Positions 1 to 9,421 of a stretch of 64,000 bases of DNA are shown here, one piece after another. The position numbers and the translations under genes were made by a program. The stretch is taken from the NCBI RefSeq assembly GCF_936916975.1, contig NZ_CAKZGO010000003.1:124001-188000 (forward strand), in the 5' to 3' direction. Source of the DNA: an uncultured Dongia sp. (GTDB taxonomy: Bacteria; Pseudomonadota; Alphaproteobacteria; Dongiales; Dongiaceae). Every line of letters starts with the position of its first letter. The first letter of the stretch is position 1. Below the pieces are notes generated by a model. That model was given only the letters and a program-made list of their open reading frames with translations, did not search any database and was not told where the DNA came from.

Positions 1-500
1 TCCACCACCGGTGGGAGGATGATGGGCCTCTTGAACACGGATTCAATCAATACTACCGCACCGCGGCCGACTTGATGGTGAGTTCCGTGGCTACGCTTGT
101 GGCCTCCGAGAAAGGCAAATACGACCTTGAGCCTTGGTCGGTCAAGCTTCCCGGGAAAACGATCACCGTGTCGCCCGATCGCGTGATTCTCGAGCAAACT
201 GGCAGGCTGCGGGTCCAGCGCGTCCGGACAGGGCGTAAGACGAAATCGGAGCATGAGCGCCGGATCTATGCTCTCATCCGTCTGGGCGCCGCGCAGAAGT
301 ACTCAGGTCGCCCCCTCGATCTGGAAGCCTACTATCCGGCAACATCTGAGTCGGTCCTAATGCCGCCGAAGGACGACCCCAAGCTCATCAAAGAGTATAC
401 CGGCGCCATCGCGGCGATCGAGCGCGGCGAGTTTCCGGCCAAGCCGGACGAAGCGCGGTTTTGTCCTAGCTGCCCCTACTATTTCGTCTGCGGGGCGTAA
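1..500 (+). CDS. C-terminal part of a PD-(D/E)XK / Cas4-like nuclease domain protein (probably the C-terminus of a UvrD/AddB-like helicase-nuclease); 5' truncated by the window edge
   Basis: The 72..500 frame stays open to the window start (HHRWEDDGPLEHGFNQYYRTAADLM...). C-terminal FCPSCPYYFVCG cysteine cluster as in Fe-S PDDEXK_1 proteins. Confidence 0.55.
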   Translation, partial: HHRWEDDGPLEHGFNQYYRTAADLMVSSVATLVASEKGKYDLEPWSVKLPGKTITVSPDRVILEQTGRLRVQRVRTGRKTKSEHERRIYALIRLGAAQKYSGRPLDLEAYYPATSESVLMPPKDDPKLIKEYTGAIAAIERGEFPAKPDEARFCPSCPYYFVCGA

Positions 501-584
501 AACCGCATCGGTCGGCTTCCGTTTTTTTAATCCTGCTTTCGCTTCCTCTTCAGGCGCCACTGAGGCGACCAGGAAAGGAAGATC

Positions 585-1073
585 ATGACCACTATCGTTT
601 TCGTCAACATTCACGGCAAGGATGGCCTCTCAGAAGTCGAATTGCCGGAGGCTGCCAACCATGAGCACCTCTTCACTGTCCTCGCCAAGCTTGGTGTCGA
701 GGTTGACCAGGAGACCTTCATCTTCATCGACGAAGAGGAAGAGCCCCTGGATCGGACGAAGCCCGGCCCCCTGCCCTCGATCAAACGCGGCAGCCACATC
801 CATGTAAGCAAGTGCCGCAAGGTCCAGGCCACTGTGCACTATCTCGAGAAGACGAAGGATCACACCTTCGCTCCCGGCGCGCGGGTCAAAAAGGTGAAGG
901 CCTGGGCGGTCGATAAGTTCAAGCTCGACCAGCACGACGCCGCCGAGCATGTCCTCCAGCTCTGCGGTTCGACCGACCGCCCGCCGACCGACACCCGCCT
1001 CAACAAGCTCACTCAGCCTGGCATTTGCACGGTCTGCTTCGATCTGGTCCCGGAAAAGCGCGTCGAGGGCTAA
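585..1073 (+). CDS. bilA: Tandem ubiquitin-like (ISG15-like) protein, BilA-like
   Basis: 162 aa; two beta-grasp-like halves; ends in Gly (KRVEG*); directly followed by E2-like, JAMM and E1-like genes in Bil operon order. Confidence 0.72.
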   Translation: MTTIVFVNIHGKDGLSEVELPEAANHEHLFTVLAKLGVEVDQETFIFIDEEEEPLDRTKPGPLPSIKRGSHIHVSKCRKVQATVHYLEKTKDHTFAPGARVKKVKAWAVDKFKLDQHDAAEHVLQLCGSTDRPPTDTRLNKLTQPGICTVCFDLVPEKRVEG

Positions 1074-1559
1074 ATGAACATCGCGGTTGCCCCAGATCGG
1101 CTGCTGCTCGAGCATGACCTCGCCGCGCCGGAGTTCCGGTGCGGCGAGATCGAAGGACGCTGGCGGCGTGGAACGATGACCTGGCCCTACCTGAACGTCG
1201 CCGTGGCCGCCGAGCGGCGCCCCGGCGCTCCTGACGAGTACGGCTTCCGTTTCGAGTGTTCCGGATATCGGGACACCCCCGTCACGGCCAGGCCGTGGGA
1301 CGTCGCGGAAGACACCGCACTGCCCTTCCACCGGTGGCCGGCCGGCAAGTTTATCATCCCCTCGATTTTCCGACCTGAATGGAAGGACGGACATTGCCTT
1401 TACTTGCCCTGCGACCGGCTCTCGATCGAAGGGCACGACAACTGGCGCAGCGACCACCCGAGCCGGCTCTGGCAACCGCAGCGGGGGCTCGTCTGCTATT
1501 TGGAGCAACTCTATGATCTCTTTCATCAAGCCGATTATTCGGGCATTCGCGGCGCCTGA
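1074..1559 (+). CDS. bilB: E2-like ubiquitin-conjugating-fold protein, BilB-like
   Basis: 161 aa; starts immediately after the Ubl stop; [26 protein letters not shown] segment resembles the active-site region of prokaryotic E2 families; operon context. Confidence 0.68.
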   Translation: MNIAVAPDRLLLEHDLAAPEFRCGEIEGRWRRGTMTWPYLNVAVAAERRPGAPDEYGFRFECSGYRDTPVTARPWDVAEDTALPFHRWPAGKFIIPSIFRPEWKDGHCLYLPCDRLSIEGHDNWRSDHPSRLWQPQRGLVCYLEQLYDLFHQADYSGIRGA

Positions 1560-2034
1560 ACATCGCGTTAGCTGCCCGCGGCTCCTCTGGGCGGCAACGA
1601 CCGACGAGCTACATCGGCGCGGCAAGCGGATCCATGAGGCTGGTGCCTTTCTGCTTGGCCGAGAGTGTGGGCAGCGCTTCGAAGTGACCAACGTCGTCTT
1701 CTATGACGATCTCGATCCGGAAGCATACTCGACCGGCGTTTGCATTTTGCACGGCCCGGCTTTCGCCAAGCTCTGGGCCATCTGCCGGGAGCATTCATTG
1801 ACCGTGGTTGCCGACGTCCACACGCATCCCGGGCGCGCTCTTCAAAGCGAAGCAGATCGAAGGAACCCCATGATCGCCCGCGCCGGACACGTCGCGGTGA
1901 TTCTGCCGAACTTCGCCACCGCTCCCATTCGATGGGATCAGGTCGGCATCTATGAGTATCGCGGCCGGCATTTATGGCACGACCGTTCGCCCCGGTCCGT
2001 CCGGCGATTCTTCTATACGGGCATTTGGAGCTGA
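1513..2034 (+). CDS. bilC: JAB/JAMM-family metalloprotease (deubiquitinase-like), BilC-like
   Basis: HEAGAFLLG ... [19 protein letters not shown] matches the JAMM Glu plus HxHP..SxxD pattern; overlaps the end of the E2 ORF. Confidence 0.8.
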   Translation: MISFIKPIIRAFAAPEHRVSCPRLLWAATTDELHRRGKRIHEAGAFLLGRECGQRFEVTNVVFYDDLDPEAYSTGVCILHGPAFAKLWAICREHSLTVVADVHTHPGRALQSEADRRNPMIARAGHVAVILPNFATAPIRWDQVGIYEYRGRHLWHDRSPRSVRRFFYTGIWS

Positions 2035-2035
2035 C

Positions 2036-3400
2036 ATGACGAAACCTCTTCACGAAACGATGCACCGCACCGCCAAGTATTTCATGGATAATGGGCGGGC
2101 GAAGACCGCGGATGAGGCGGTGGCGTTGCTCAAGTCTTACGGCTTGAATATCGCCGTCGGCCCCGAGATCCAGAGCAATGCTGCCGCCCAGATTGCCTTG
2201 CTGACGCTAGTCAATCTGGCGCGCCGCACGTTCCTAGGCGGCGTCTCGGTCGTTGGCCTTGGCGAAGCCAAGACGTTGGTCGCACTCTCGGCCCAGCCCA
2301 CCCTGGCCAGCGCCGTCCTGGAACTAGGCGGGCTGATCGCGGGCCGGCTCTCCGCGGCCTGGCCGACTGCGCTTATCGGCTCTGCCACTGCACCGGTAGA
2401 GACCGCGGCTCCGGTTTGGCGCCTGACGTGGCAAGGATGGCGCGCCGGCGTCGTCCCCGCTCGGGAAGGCTGGCGCTTATCTGATGACGAAACCTGTCCG
2501 TTGGCACCGGCTTTGGCGGCTGCGATCTGCACCGCGGAGGCCTTTTCCTTCCATTCCGGCGATGACGCCCTCTCAGGGAAACGTGGGGCTGGACTTTCGC
2601 TTTGGCAACCGGGCGTGGATTGGAAGTCCGTTGACAGCACCGAGGCCCCAATCACCTTCCTGCCGGCGAAGCTCTGGCTGATCGGCTTGGGCAATCTCGG
2701 GCAGTCCTATGCATGGCTGCTGGGCTGCTTCCCCTATCCGGAGCGGGTCGCGGAGATCATGCTCCAGGACTTCGATGTCCTTGGAGATTCGAACGACAGC
2801 ACGTCGGTTCTTACCTACGGCAAGTTTCTTGGGCGGCGAAAGACCCGATGGACCTCAGCATGGATGGAGACGCGTGGCTTCAATACAGTGATCGACGAGC
2901 ATCGTTTCGGCGCTTGGACGAAGCGTCAAGCGGATGAGCCTGGCGTCGCGCTCTGCGGTGTGGATAAGCCCCATCCGCGCGGTGCCCTCGAACAAGCTGG
3001 CTTCGACCTGGTAGTTGAGGCCGGTCTCGGTGCCGGGCCGCAATCCTTCCGCAGCTTCGCTATACACACTTTTCCGGGCCCGCGGCGTGCAGCGGATCTC
3101 TGGCCTACGACGCTGGTGTTGAGCCAGCCCACCGTCTCCGAGATGCCCGCGTACAAGGATCTCGCCACCAAAGGCCTGGACAAATGCGGTTTGGCGCAAC
3201 TAGCCTCACGCACAGTCGGTGTTCCCTTCGTCGGCCTAATCGCGGGTTCACTGGCAATCGCTGAGGTGTTGCGCCGGCTCAACGGGGGTGCGGGGTACGG
3301 CGTGATCGCGGGATCTACCCTCTCTCTCGGCGATGTAGAGGCTGGTCCCGGATCTCACCAAGTCTACCCATCGGGGTATTGCATGGCGTTACGGTACTGA
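2036..3400 (+). CDS. bilD: E1-like ThiF-family ubiquitin-activating protein, BilD-like
   Basis: LWLIGLGNLGQSYAWLL Rossmann motif; C-terminal DKCGLAQLASRTVGVPFVGLIAGSLAIAEVLRRL as in E1/ThiF proteins; ATG at 2036 just after the JAMM stop (ORF track start 1952 would overlap). Confidence 0.78.
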   Translation: MTKPLHETMHRTAKYFMDNGRAKTADEAVALLKSYGLNIAVGPEIQSNAAAQIALLTLVNLARRTFLGGVSVVGLGEAKTLVALSAQPTLASAVLELGGLIAGRLSAAWPTALIGSATAPVETAAPVWRLTWQGWRAGVVPAREGWRLSDDETCPLAPALAAAICTAEAFSFHSGDDALSGKRGAGLSLWQPGVDWKSVDSTEAPITFLPAKLWLIGLGNLGQSYAWLLGCFPYPERVAEIMLQDFDVLGDSNDSTSVLTYGKFLGRRKTRWTSAWMETRGFNTVIDEHRFGAWTKRQADEPGVALCGVDKPHPRGALEQAGFDLVVEAGLGAGPQSFRSFAIHTFPGPRRAADLWPTTLVLSQPTVSEMPAYKDLATKGLDKCGLAQLASRTVGVPFVGLIAGSLAIAEVLRRLNGGAGYGVIAGSTLSLGDVEAGPGSHQVYPSGYCMALRY

Positions 3401-3529
3401 TCGCACGATTTCGCCACAAGACAGCTTCATTCGTGCGACAGAGTCCCATCCCCAATCTCGCACTTGCCCGCCCTTCACGTAGGGAAATCTAGTCTTCGGC
3501 TTCCGCGCAACGAAATCCGTCACTGAGAA

Positions 3530-3675
3530 TCTCATTCGAGTGACGGAATCTCGATTGCGGTGAATTCCCGCAACCGTTTTGAGCGTTTTGCCCGGAATGT
3601 CCGGAATAAAGTTTACTGCACTGGCTAGACGGTCAGATTTCCTGAGCTTCGCCGCAGCGTCCCAATTGTGGCGAC
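3530..3675 (+). repeat. Left copy of ~148-bp imperfect direct repeat flanking the Zorya module
   Basis: TGTCCGGAATAAAGTTTACTGCACTGGCTAGACGGTCAGATTTCCTGAGCTTCGCC...CCCAATTGTGGCGAC matches 12776..12853; the CTCATTCGAGTGACG block matches the one near 12705. Confidence 0.75.
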
Positions 3676-3725
3676 CTCCCTTTGGCGATAGGAGCTGTTG
3701 CCAGTACGTGATACCGGCCCTAGTT

Positions 3726-3878
3726 ATGAATGCGGATACCGAAGACAGCATGATCATGGGCTTGGTCGAAAACTTGGCTCGACGGCAGCACCGACCTAAT
3801 GATCTGCTCCGTTACATTCAGGGATTGAAGATGCGCGGCTACGAGGAGCCCGCGAACTCTGGGCTGAATCTACGGATG
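3726..3878 (+). pseudogene. ParB/RepB-like partition protein fragment
   Basis: Translation MNADTEDSMIMGLVENLARRQHRPNDLLRYIQGLKMRGYEEPANSG resembles the ParB LVENIARRQHRPLELL...L...GY segment but lacks the rest of a ParB protein. Confidence 0.5.
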
Positions 3879-3954
3879 AGTCATTTAAAAATTGAACGGG
3901 ATCGGGTAGGATTTATTGTCGACCATAAACTTGCCACGGTAGTTTGTCGTTGTA

Positions 3955-6900
3955 TTAAACTTCAGAATCCGATGATTTCCACTCGGTGTATCTGATGCGA
4001 TCGAGTTCATTCATCGTTACGCTATGTTCCGTTAGCATTTGCGCCAAGTGTTCTTGGTTCAATAGTTCGACACCATTGAGTGCGGCATTTTCAACAGCCT
4101 GATGGCTGAAGAACTGGTTGGTAACGCAAACTTTGCCGAACTCAATGCCGGGATGTTGGCGACGATAAAATGCCTCGCCTGTCACTACGTCTTTGACAGC
4201 GTCCCATCCAAGTGAAGCGCGATCTATGGCGCTGCTCTTGACCTGGATGAGTTGGCCGGTTCCACCCCTGATCGCAACGATATCAACTCCATTGTCATTT
4301 CGGGAAGAGGTACGCTCGGAGACATAACCCCGCCTACTCCAAAGTGCTGCAATCAGGCACTCGAGGTGCTGCCATTCCATCCGCAACGTCATGTCGAGCG
4401 TCACACGCGCATCAAGCCCATTTAGGTCGGTGTCGGGGACCACATCTGCAATATTGAAATCACCGGGACCGACATCACCGGCGCCATTCAGCATATCATC
4501 GGCAAGTCCACGCTTGTGTTCGAGCAACTGATCAAGCTTGACATCGAAGGTCGTGAAATCTTCAGCGTGAACGACAGGATAGTAAACGTAAACATCCTTG
4601 GTCTGGCCAATGCGGTATGCGCGGTCAGTTGCCTGGTCCTCCTTGGCGGGATTCCAGGTGCGTGTGTAGTGAATGACGTGATTAGCAGCCTGGATGTTCA
4701 CGCCGAAGCCAATGGCGACAGGTGAGAGAATTAAAACTCCGAAGCCGGGCGCTTTCTGAAACGATTTGATGCGCTTTTGCCGACTGGCGACATGACTGGA
4801 AGAAGCGCTGGTATCTCCATTGATAATATCCGCCCGGATGCCGAGACTAGCTTCGATATAATGCTGCAGCAGTCGCTGGATTTCGCGAAACTCACAGAAC
4901 ACGATCGCCTTTTCGGACTTGTCCTTAATCACCTGCAACTGGTTAAGCAGCCAGTCGAGTTTGGGCGCCTTTTCGCGATATTGCCGTTCATCTTCCGGCT
5001 TGAAGATGCTGAGGCCATGTGGGCGCGGGTCGGTGCATATCAGCCTGAGATAGTGCAGAAGACCGAGATGATTTTTGAAGGGCGACGATCGACCTGGGTC
5101 ACTGCGATTTTTGAAGCTGTTGATCGCATTGGCATACAGATTGCGCTGGACGGCAGAGAGCGGCAGCTTACGGCACGAGCCCACTTCGATTTTAGCCGGG
5201 AGATTCTCAGCAACCTCCTTCTTGAGGCGACGTAGGATTTGGGGAGCGATGCGCTGCCGTAGTTCTTCGACACGCGCGCGTTCCTCGTCGGTTTTGGCTT
5301 CGATCGGCTTGCGATAACGTTGGCCGAAATCATTCAATGCGCCGAGCAAGCCTGGCTGAATGAAGTCGAACAGACACCACATGTCAGCAAGGGTGTTCTC
5401 GACAGGCGTTCCGGTGCAGGCAATCTTGAAAAATGCATTCTGCTTCTTTGCAGCACGGGTGACCATCGCTGCTGGATTTTTGACACGCTGTGCTTCGTCG
5501 CAAACCATCAGTGACCATTTTTGCGCAGCAAAGGAGAACTCCAGATCGCGCAGGGTTTCATAGGTGGTCAGCACGACGCGAGCATTGCTCACCCAGCCAG
5601 GGCGCAGGAATTTGACGAGCCCATCTTCTGTCTGAAGGCGCTGGTCGATTTGCGCTCGGGAAACGCGCAGCTGCCGCAAATTTTCGCCATAAGCCATCAG
5701 GAATGGTAGGCTATTCGGACGGAAATAGGTCGCAATTTCCTCCGCCCAGTTCTCGAGAAGTGATACCGGTGCGACGATGAGAACCGGCGGCGCCTCCGCA
5801 TCCCGCTCAATCAGCCAGGCCACGAGGCAAAGTAGCTGCAACGTTTTCCCCAATCCCATGTCGTCGGCGAGAACGGCACCACGCACTTGGCATTCGTCAC
5901 GTAATCCATAGAGATGCTGCATCCAGGCAACGCCCTCGCGCTGATGCGAATACAAGGAAATTTCGGACTTGAGCGCCAATGGCAGCTGTGGCTCACCAGG
6001 AAGATTGGCCAAGGCTTCACGGCGGGCTTCATCATATTCTAGCGACTGGATGTTAGCGCGCAGGACTAGCTGCTTGCGGTCATCTGCAGGGTCGGTGGCA
6101 GCCTTGCGCCGTTCCACAACCGGATTGAACTCGCCATTTTCCTTGGCATCCCGGACCACGCCACTGATGGTTTCGACAATTCGCCGCGCTTCCTCGACCT
6201 TGATGGGTTCCGGAAGCCAGGTGGCGTGGATTGTTGGCGCGCCCGCAGCTTCGGCAGCACCGATTGATTTCCTGAGGTCTTCGATGGACTCCGGGCTGGC
6301 CGGAATAGCAATCGGTTCCCTAGCATCGTCAGGTTGATAGACGATCATCGGCTGGATGTTTTCGGGGAACCAGCCCTCGTTATCCTTCTTCTTGGCGATA
6401 TAGGGAGAGTAGTAGGGCTTTTCCTTGCCAATGTCCGCGATCCGCGCCGAATAGAAGGTGAGGTCATGGATATCGGCGTAGGAAACCAGCGTTGGCGGCG
6501 TTTGCCGCGCGTGGAGAGCCGCCGACAATTCATCGTACACGCGCTGCGCATCGCCTTGGATTTCAAGGTCATACCCTTCCCAGGCGAGCAGCTGGCGCTG
6601 CGCGGCAATCGCTGCCTGCAAACCTATCAGGAATGTGGATAAATCGTCGTCGTTGAGCCAATGGGATTCCGACGATGTCGCCCCCTTGGAATTTGCCGAT
6701 TCAATCAGCAGCCCGATGCGGATGGGACGTCCGCTGACATCACGTTCGTAGATTGGTGAGAAGCGTTCGTAAAGCAATCCGGCATCGTCGCGGGCCTGCT
6801 CGAATTGCCGTTCCTCAATGACATCGACGGCATCGTCGCCGAGGGTCGCATAAGGGTTGAGGATAAACGCCTCGGCGCGCGATCCCGCGACGCGCCGGCC

Positions 6901-7728
6901 AGGGTATCGCTTGATTTCCTCAAGAACGGTTTGGATCTTCGGCGTTATCAGTATCTGCACGATGCCTTCGGTCGTGGCAACGTCATATCGAGCCCGAACC
7001 TTGCTGCTGCCATCAAATGCCGCCAGCCAGCCCAGTGGTGCATCCGAAAATCCCGGCTCGATCTCGATTACGTGATCATCTTTGATATACTCGGACTTCC
7101 GCAAGCCAATTTGCAGCTTGTCGGGTGTAAGCACGACGGACCGATAAAGGAAATCGTCAAGGCGCGCTTCCGCTTCACGCGCGAGGAGGCGAATGCGGCC
7201 CCAGGCGCGCCGATGGAAACTGTCATCGCGCTGATCCGCTGACCGGCGCGCGAAGGCGAAAACCTCCCTGACCAACCGCCACTGGGACGCAGTCATCAAC
7301 TTTGTTCCAGTGGGATTGCTCATGACTGGCCCCGTGAGGTTCCAGTCACTAACCCCTTCGCCAGATCGATACCAGCCGGAGAGGACAATCGAGAAATCGG
7401 TATCGGTCAACCCATTCCGGCTGCTGAGGACGGGCAGATAATCCGTGATAGTGGGCAGGGAAAGCGTTTGCGGTAAACCGGCATAGTCGGGCCGTTCCAA
7501 GGCGAGATAGAGTGAATCCCAGTCGATCGAGAAGCCGTCCGGGGTCTCTACGGCCAGACCATCATCAGACAATTGCGTCAGTAAACCGTGGAGATGCGGA
7601 TCCTCAAGGCGAACGACTTCCTTATCGATGCCCTGGGTGAGGTCGATGCCGAGGTCTGACCAGCGCCGGCCCCAACCACCCTGATGATCGCTACCCGACC
7701 GCTTGAAAAGCCTAAGCATCCTTGGCAC
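3955..7728 (-). CDS. zorD: SNF2-family helicase with C-terminal Mrr-like restriction endonuclease domain, ZorD-like
   Basis: ADDMGLGKTLQLLCLVAWL (Walker A), VCDEAQRVKNP (DEAQ), SNF2 C-terminal motifs ATDRAYRIGQ; C-terminal GVDIVAIRGGTGQLIQVKSSA (Mrr D...QxK). Confidence 0.85.
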   Translation of the reverse strand: MPRMLRLFKRSGSDHQGGWGRRWSDLGIDLTQGIDKEVVRLEDPHLHGLLTQLSDDGLAVETPDGFSIDWDSLYLALERPDYAGLPQTLSLPTITDYLPVLSSRNGLTDTDFSIVLSGWYRSGEGVSDWNLTGPVMSNPTGTKLMTASQWRLVREVFAFARRSADQRDDSFHRRAWGRIRLLAREAEARLDDFLYRSVVLTPDKLQIGLRKSEYIKDDHVIEIEPGFSDAPLGWLAAFDGSSKVRARYDVATTEGIVQILITPKIQTVLEEIKRYPGRRVAGSRAEAFILNPYATLGDDAVDVIEERQFEQARDDAGLLYERFSPIYERDVSGRPIRIGLLIESANSKGATSSESHWLNDDDLSTFLIGLQAAIAAQRQLLAWEGYDLEIQGDAQRVYDELSAALHARQTPPTLVSYADIHDLTFYSARIADIGKEKPYYSPYIAKKKDNEGWFPENIQPMIVYQPDDAREPIAIPASPESIEDLRKSIGAAEAAGAPTIHATWLPEPIKVEEARRIVETISGVVRDAKENGEFNPVVERRKAATDPADDRKQLVLRANIQSLEYDEARREALANLPGEPQLPLALKSEISLYSHQREGVAWMQHLYGLRDECQVRGAVLADDMGLGKTLQLLCLVAWLIERDAEAPPVLIVAPVSLLENWAEEIATYFRPNSLPFLMAYGENLRQLRVSRAQIDQRLQTEDGLVKFLRPGWVSNARVVLTTYETLRDLEFSFAAQKWSLMVCDEAQRVKNPAAMVTRAAKKQNAFFKIACTGTPVENTLADMWCLFDFIQPGLLGALNDFGQRYRKPIEAKTDEERARVEELRQRIAPQILRRLKKEVAENLPAKIEVGSCRKLPLSAVQRNLYANAINSFKNRSDPGRSSPFKNHLGLLHYLRLICTDPRPHGLSIFKPEDERQYREKAPKLDWLLNQLQVIKDKSEKAIVFCEFREIQRLLQHYIEASLGIRADIINGDTSASSSHVASRQKRIKSFQKAPGFGVLILSPVAIGFGVNIQAANHVIHYTRTWNPAKEDQATDRAYRIGQTKDVYVYYPVVHAEDFTTFDVKLDQLLEHKRGLADDMLNGAGDVGPGDFNIADVVPDTDLNGLDARVTLDMTLRMEWQHLECLIAALWSRRGYVSERTSSRNDNGVDIVAIRGGTGQLIQVKSSAIDRASLGWDAVKDVVTGEAFYRRQHPGIEFGKVCVTNQFFSHQAVENAALNGVELLNQEHLAQMLTEHSVTMNELDRIRYTEWKSSDSEV

Positions 7729-9421
7729 TCATCCACCAGCCCTTGCCTTCTCTGTAGCGAAAGCCCCATTTGGCAAGGGTCCGGGCAACATGTGAATTGT
7801 TGTCACCGGTTCGAATCCAAAGATTCCCGCCGACGTTCGTCTTGTCTTCGACCTGCAGCTTGTATTCGCGCGCAAAGGCCCGGAGAGCGTCGTGCGTGAA
7901 CCTCTGGGCCGGTTGCGGCGGCGTGTTCGTGGTTGGCCGAGGTTGAAAAGGCGGCGTTGGCGGCGCCGACACGCCTGAAGGTCGCCTCGGTGTGGCGGGG
8001 CTGTGCTCACCAGGCGAGATGTTGAACTTCTGACGCAGCTCGGCTTCAAACATTTCTTCCCACGAGCTCCAGCCGCGAATGTCGTCTTGATGACTGAGCT
8101 TTAGAGAGTTCCGAGTGCTGTGCTTAAGTGAGTTATGTGCATCCACTCTGAGTTGCAGACTCTGCCCGCTATTAAATGGAAGATCCCGTCGCGCATCGTA
8201 GCCATAGAGTGCATTGCCAGTGCTACTGAATTCGACCGCAACGAGATCTCCCATTCGCATGATGAAAGCGTTGTCGATTCCGGTTGCATTCAAGTTTTTG
8301 ATCAGGCCGACCATTTTCGTTCGGAGAGCAACGAAGTCGCGGTCGGTCGAATAGCGAGCATGGGAACCGAGTGCGAATTCTATACTGTTGATCTGCTTGG
8401 CATAGCGCTTCCAGAATTCCATTCTACGGGTGTCGCCGAGGCCATCCTCTGCCAATTTGGTGAAGAACGTTTCGATAAATTCCCGGTTTAGCCAGGTGCC
8501 GACCATCTCGCGCGCTTCGGAATTGACGCCACCCCAGCGCGTTGCGTTGGAGGGCAGCCAGGGATTGCCCCACCAAAGAATGGCCGCATCGCGCAATCCC
8601 TGATGCAATGGTTTGCCATCAATCTTCGCATATCTATCAAGTAGCATGATGAGGCCACGATCACGCATGATCCCATTTTTGCCCAGGAGATCAAGCAGGC
8701 GAGGCAATCGTTCCACAAACGAAGAATCGTTGCCGATGATCGCGCCCCGAATCTGGGCGAGGACCAGTTCTCGCTGGAACCACGATGCCTGGGGAATGCC
8801 GAGCTGTTCGCACAAGTCGGTGACAATGCGGGAATCGCCGTTGAGCAGCGCATCGACATAGCGGCTATAGGGATCTGCGCCGAAGAGAGTGCGGTGATCG
8901 ATGGCTGTCTGAACCCAATCCGGGTTTGATGTTACGTCGGCAATCCGGTCATTCCGCTGGTTGAGGTAGTCACGCAGTTGATGCCAGTTCCCGCGGCTGG
9001 CGTCGGATACGGTGTCGCTCAATCCATCATAAGTGAAATAGCTGGCGATCATACCCTTGTAACAGCGTCGATAGTAACGAGGCTCCGCCAGCCAGGCATC
9101 GATCTCGTTCAGAATTCGCGCGAGACGCGCCTGATCGTCGATCACACAGGGGCCTCCAGTGCGATGGGGTAGCGCGAGGCTCCATGAGAGGAGATAGATA
9201 TCCCTGAATGATTGCTTCTCGTTGCTGTTCCAGAACCGGTCAAGTGCGGCGATCTGTTGGTCGATGGGGATGGCCGAGCCGTTGCGAGAGTTTGCCCGCT
9301 TCTTCATCTCGGCCAGCACATCATCCATATTATCGGCAGTCGGCATAGGTCTGCCTGCGATTTCAATGGCGGGCTGAAGCAAGGCCGCAAGTTGTTGTAG
9401 CTGTTGCATCACAGCATGCAC
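7712..9421 (-). CDS. zorC: ZorC-like (EH-signature) protein
   Basis: 569 aa, located between zorB-like and zorD-like genes with short overlaps; assignment mainly from operon order. Confidence 0.7.
   Translation of the reverse strand: MHAVMQQLQQLAALLQPAIEIAGRPMPTADNMDDVLAEMKKRANSRNGSAIPIDQQIAALDRFWNSNEKQSFRDIYLLSWSLALPHRTGGPCVIDDQARLARILNEIDAWLAEPRYYRRCYKGMIASYFTYDGLSDTVSDASRGNWHQLRDYLNQRNDRIADVTSNPDWVQTAIDHRTLFGADPYSRYVDALLNGDSRIVTDLCEQLGIPQASWFQRELVLAQIRGAIIGNDSSFVERLPRLLDLLGKNGIMRDRGLIMLLDRYAKIDGKPLHQGLRDAAILWWGNPWLPSNATRWGGVNSEAREMVGTWLNREFIETFFTKLAEDGLGDTRRMEFWKRYAKQINSIEFALGSHARYSTDRDFVALRTKMVGLIKNLNATGIDNAFIMRMGDLVAVEFSSTGNALYGYDARRDLPFNSGQSLQLRVDAHNSLKHSTRNSLKLSHQDDIRGWSSWEEMFEAELRQKFNISPGEHSPATPRRPSGVSAPPTPPFQPRPTTNTPPQPAQRFTHDALRAFAREYKLQVEDKTNVGGNLWIRTGDNNSHVARTLAKWGFRYREGKGWWMSAKDA

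Noticed and set aside
500-535. Possible terminator (CCGCATCGGTCGGCTTCCGTTTTTTT) between the nuclease-like gene and the Ubl gene
   Set aside because: T-run is present but no convincing stem of adequate length precedes it.
630-1691. Long minus-strand ORF of 353 aa opposite the Ubl/E2 genes
   Set aside because: Mirror ORF of high-GC coding sequence; no recognisable domain and the plus-strand genes have clear motifs.
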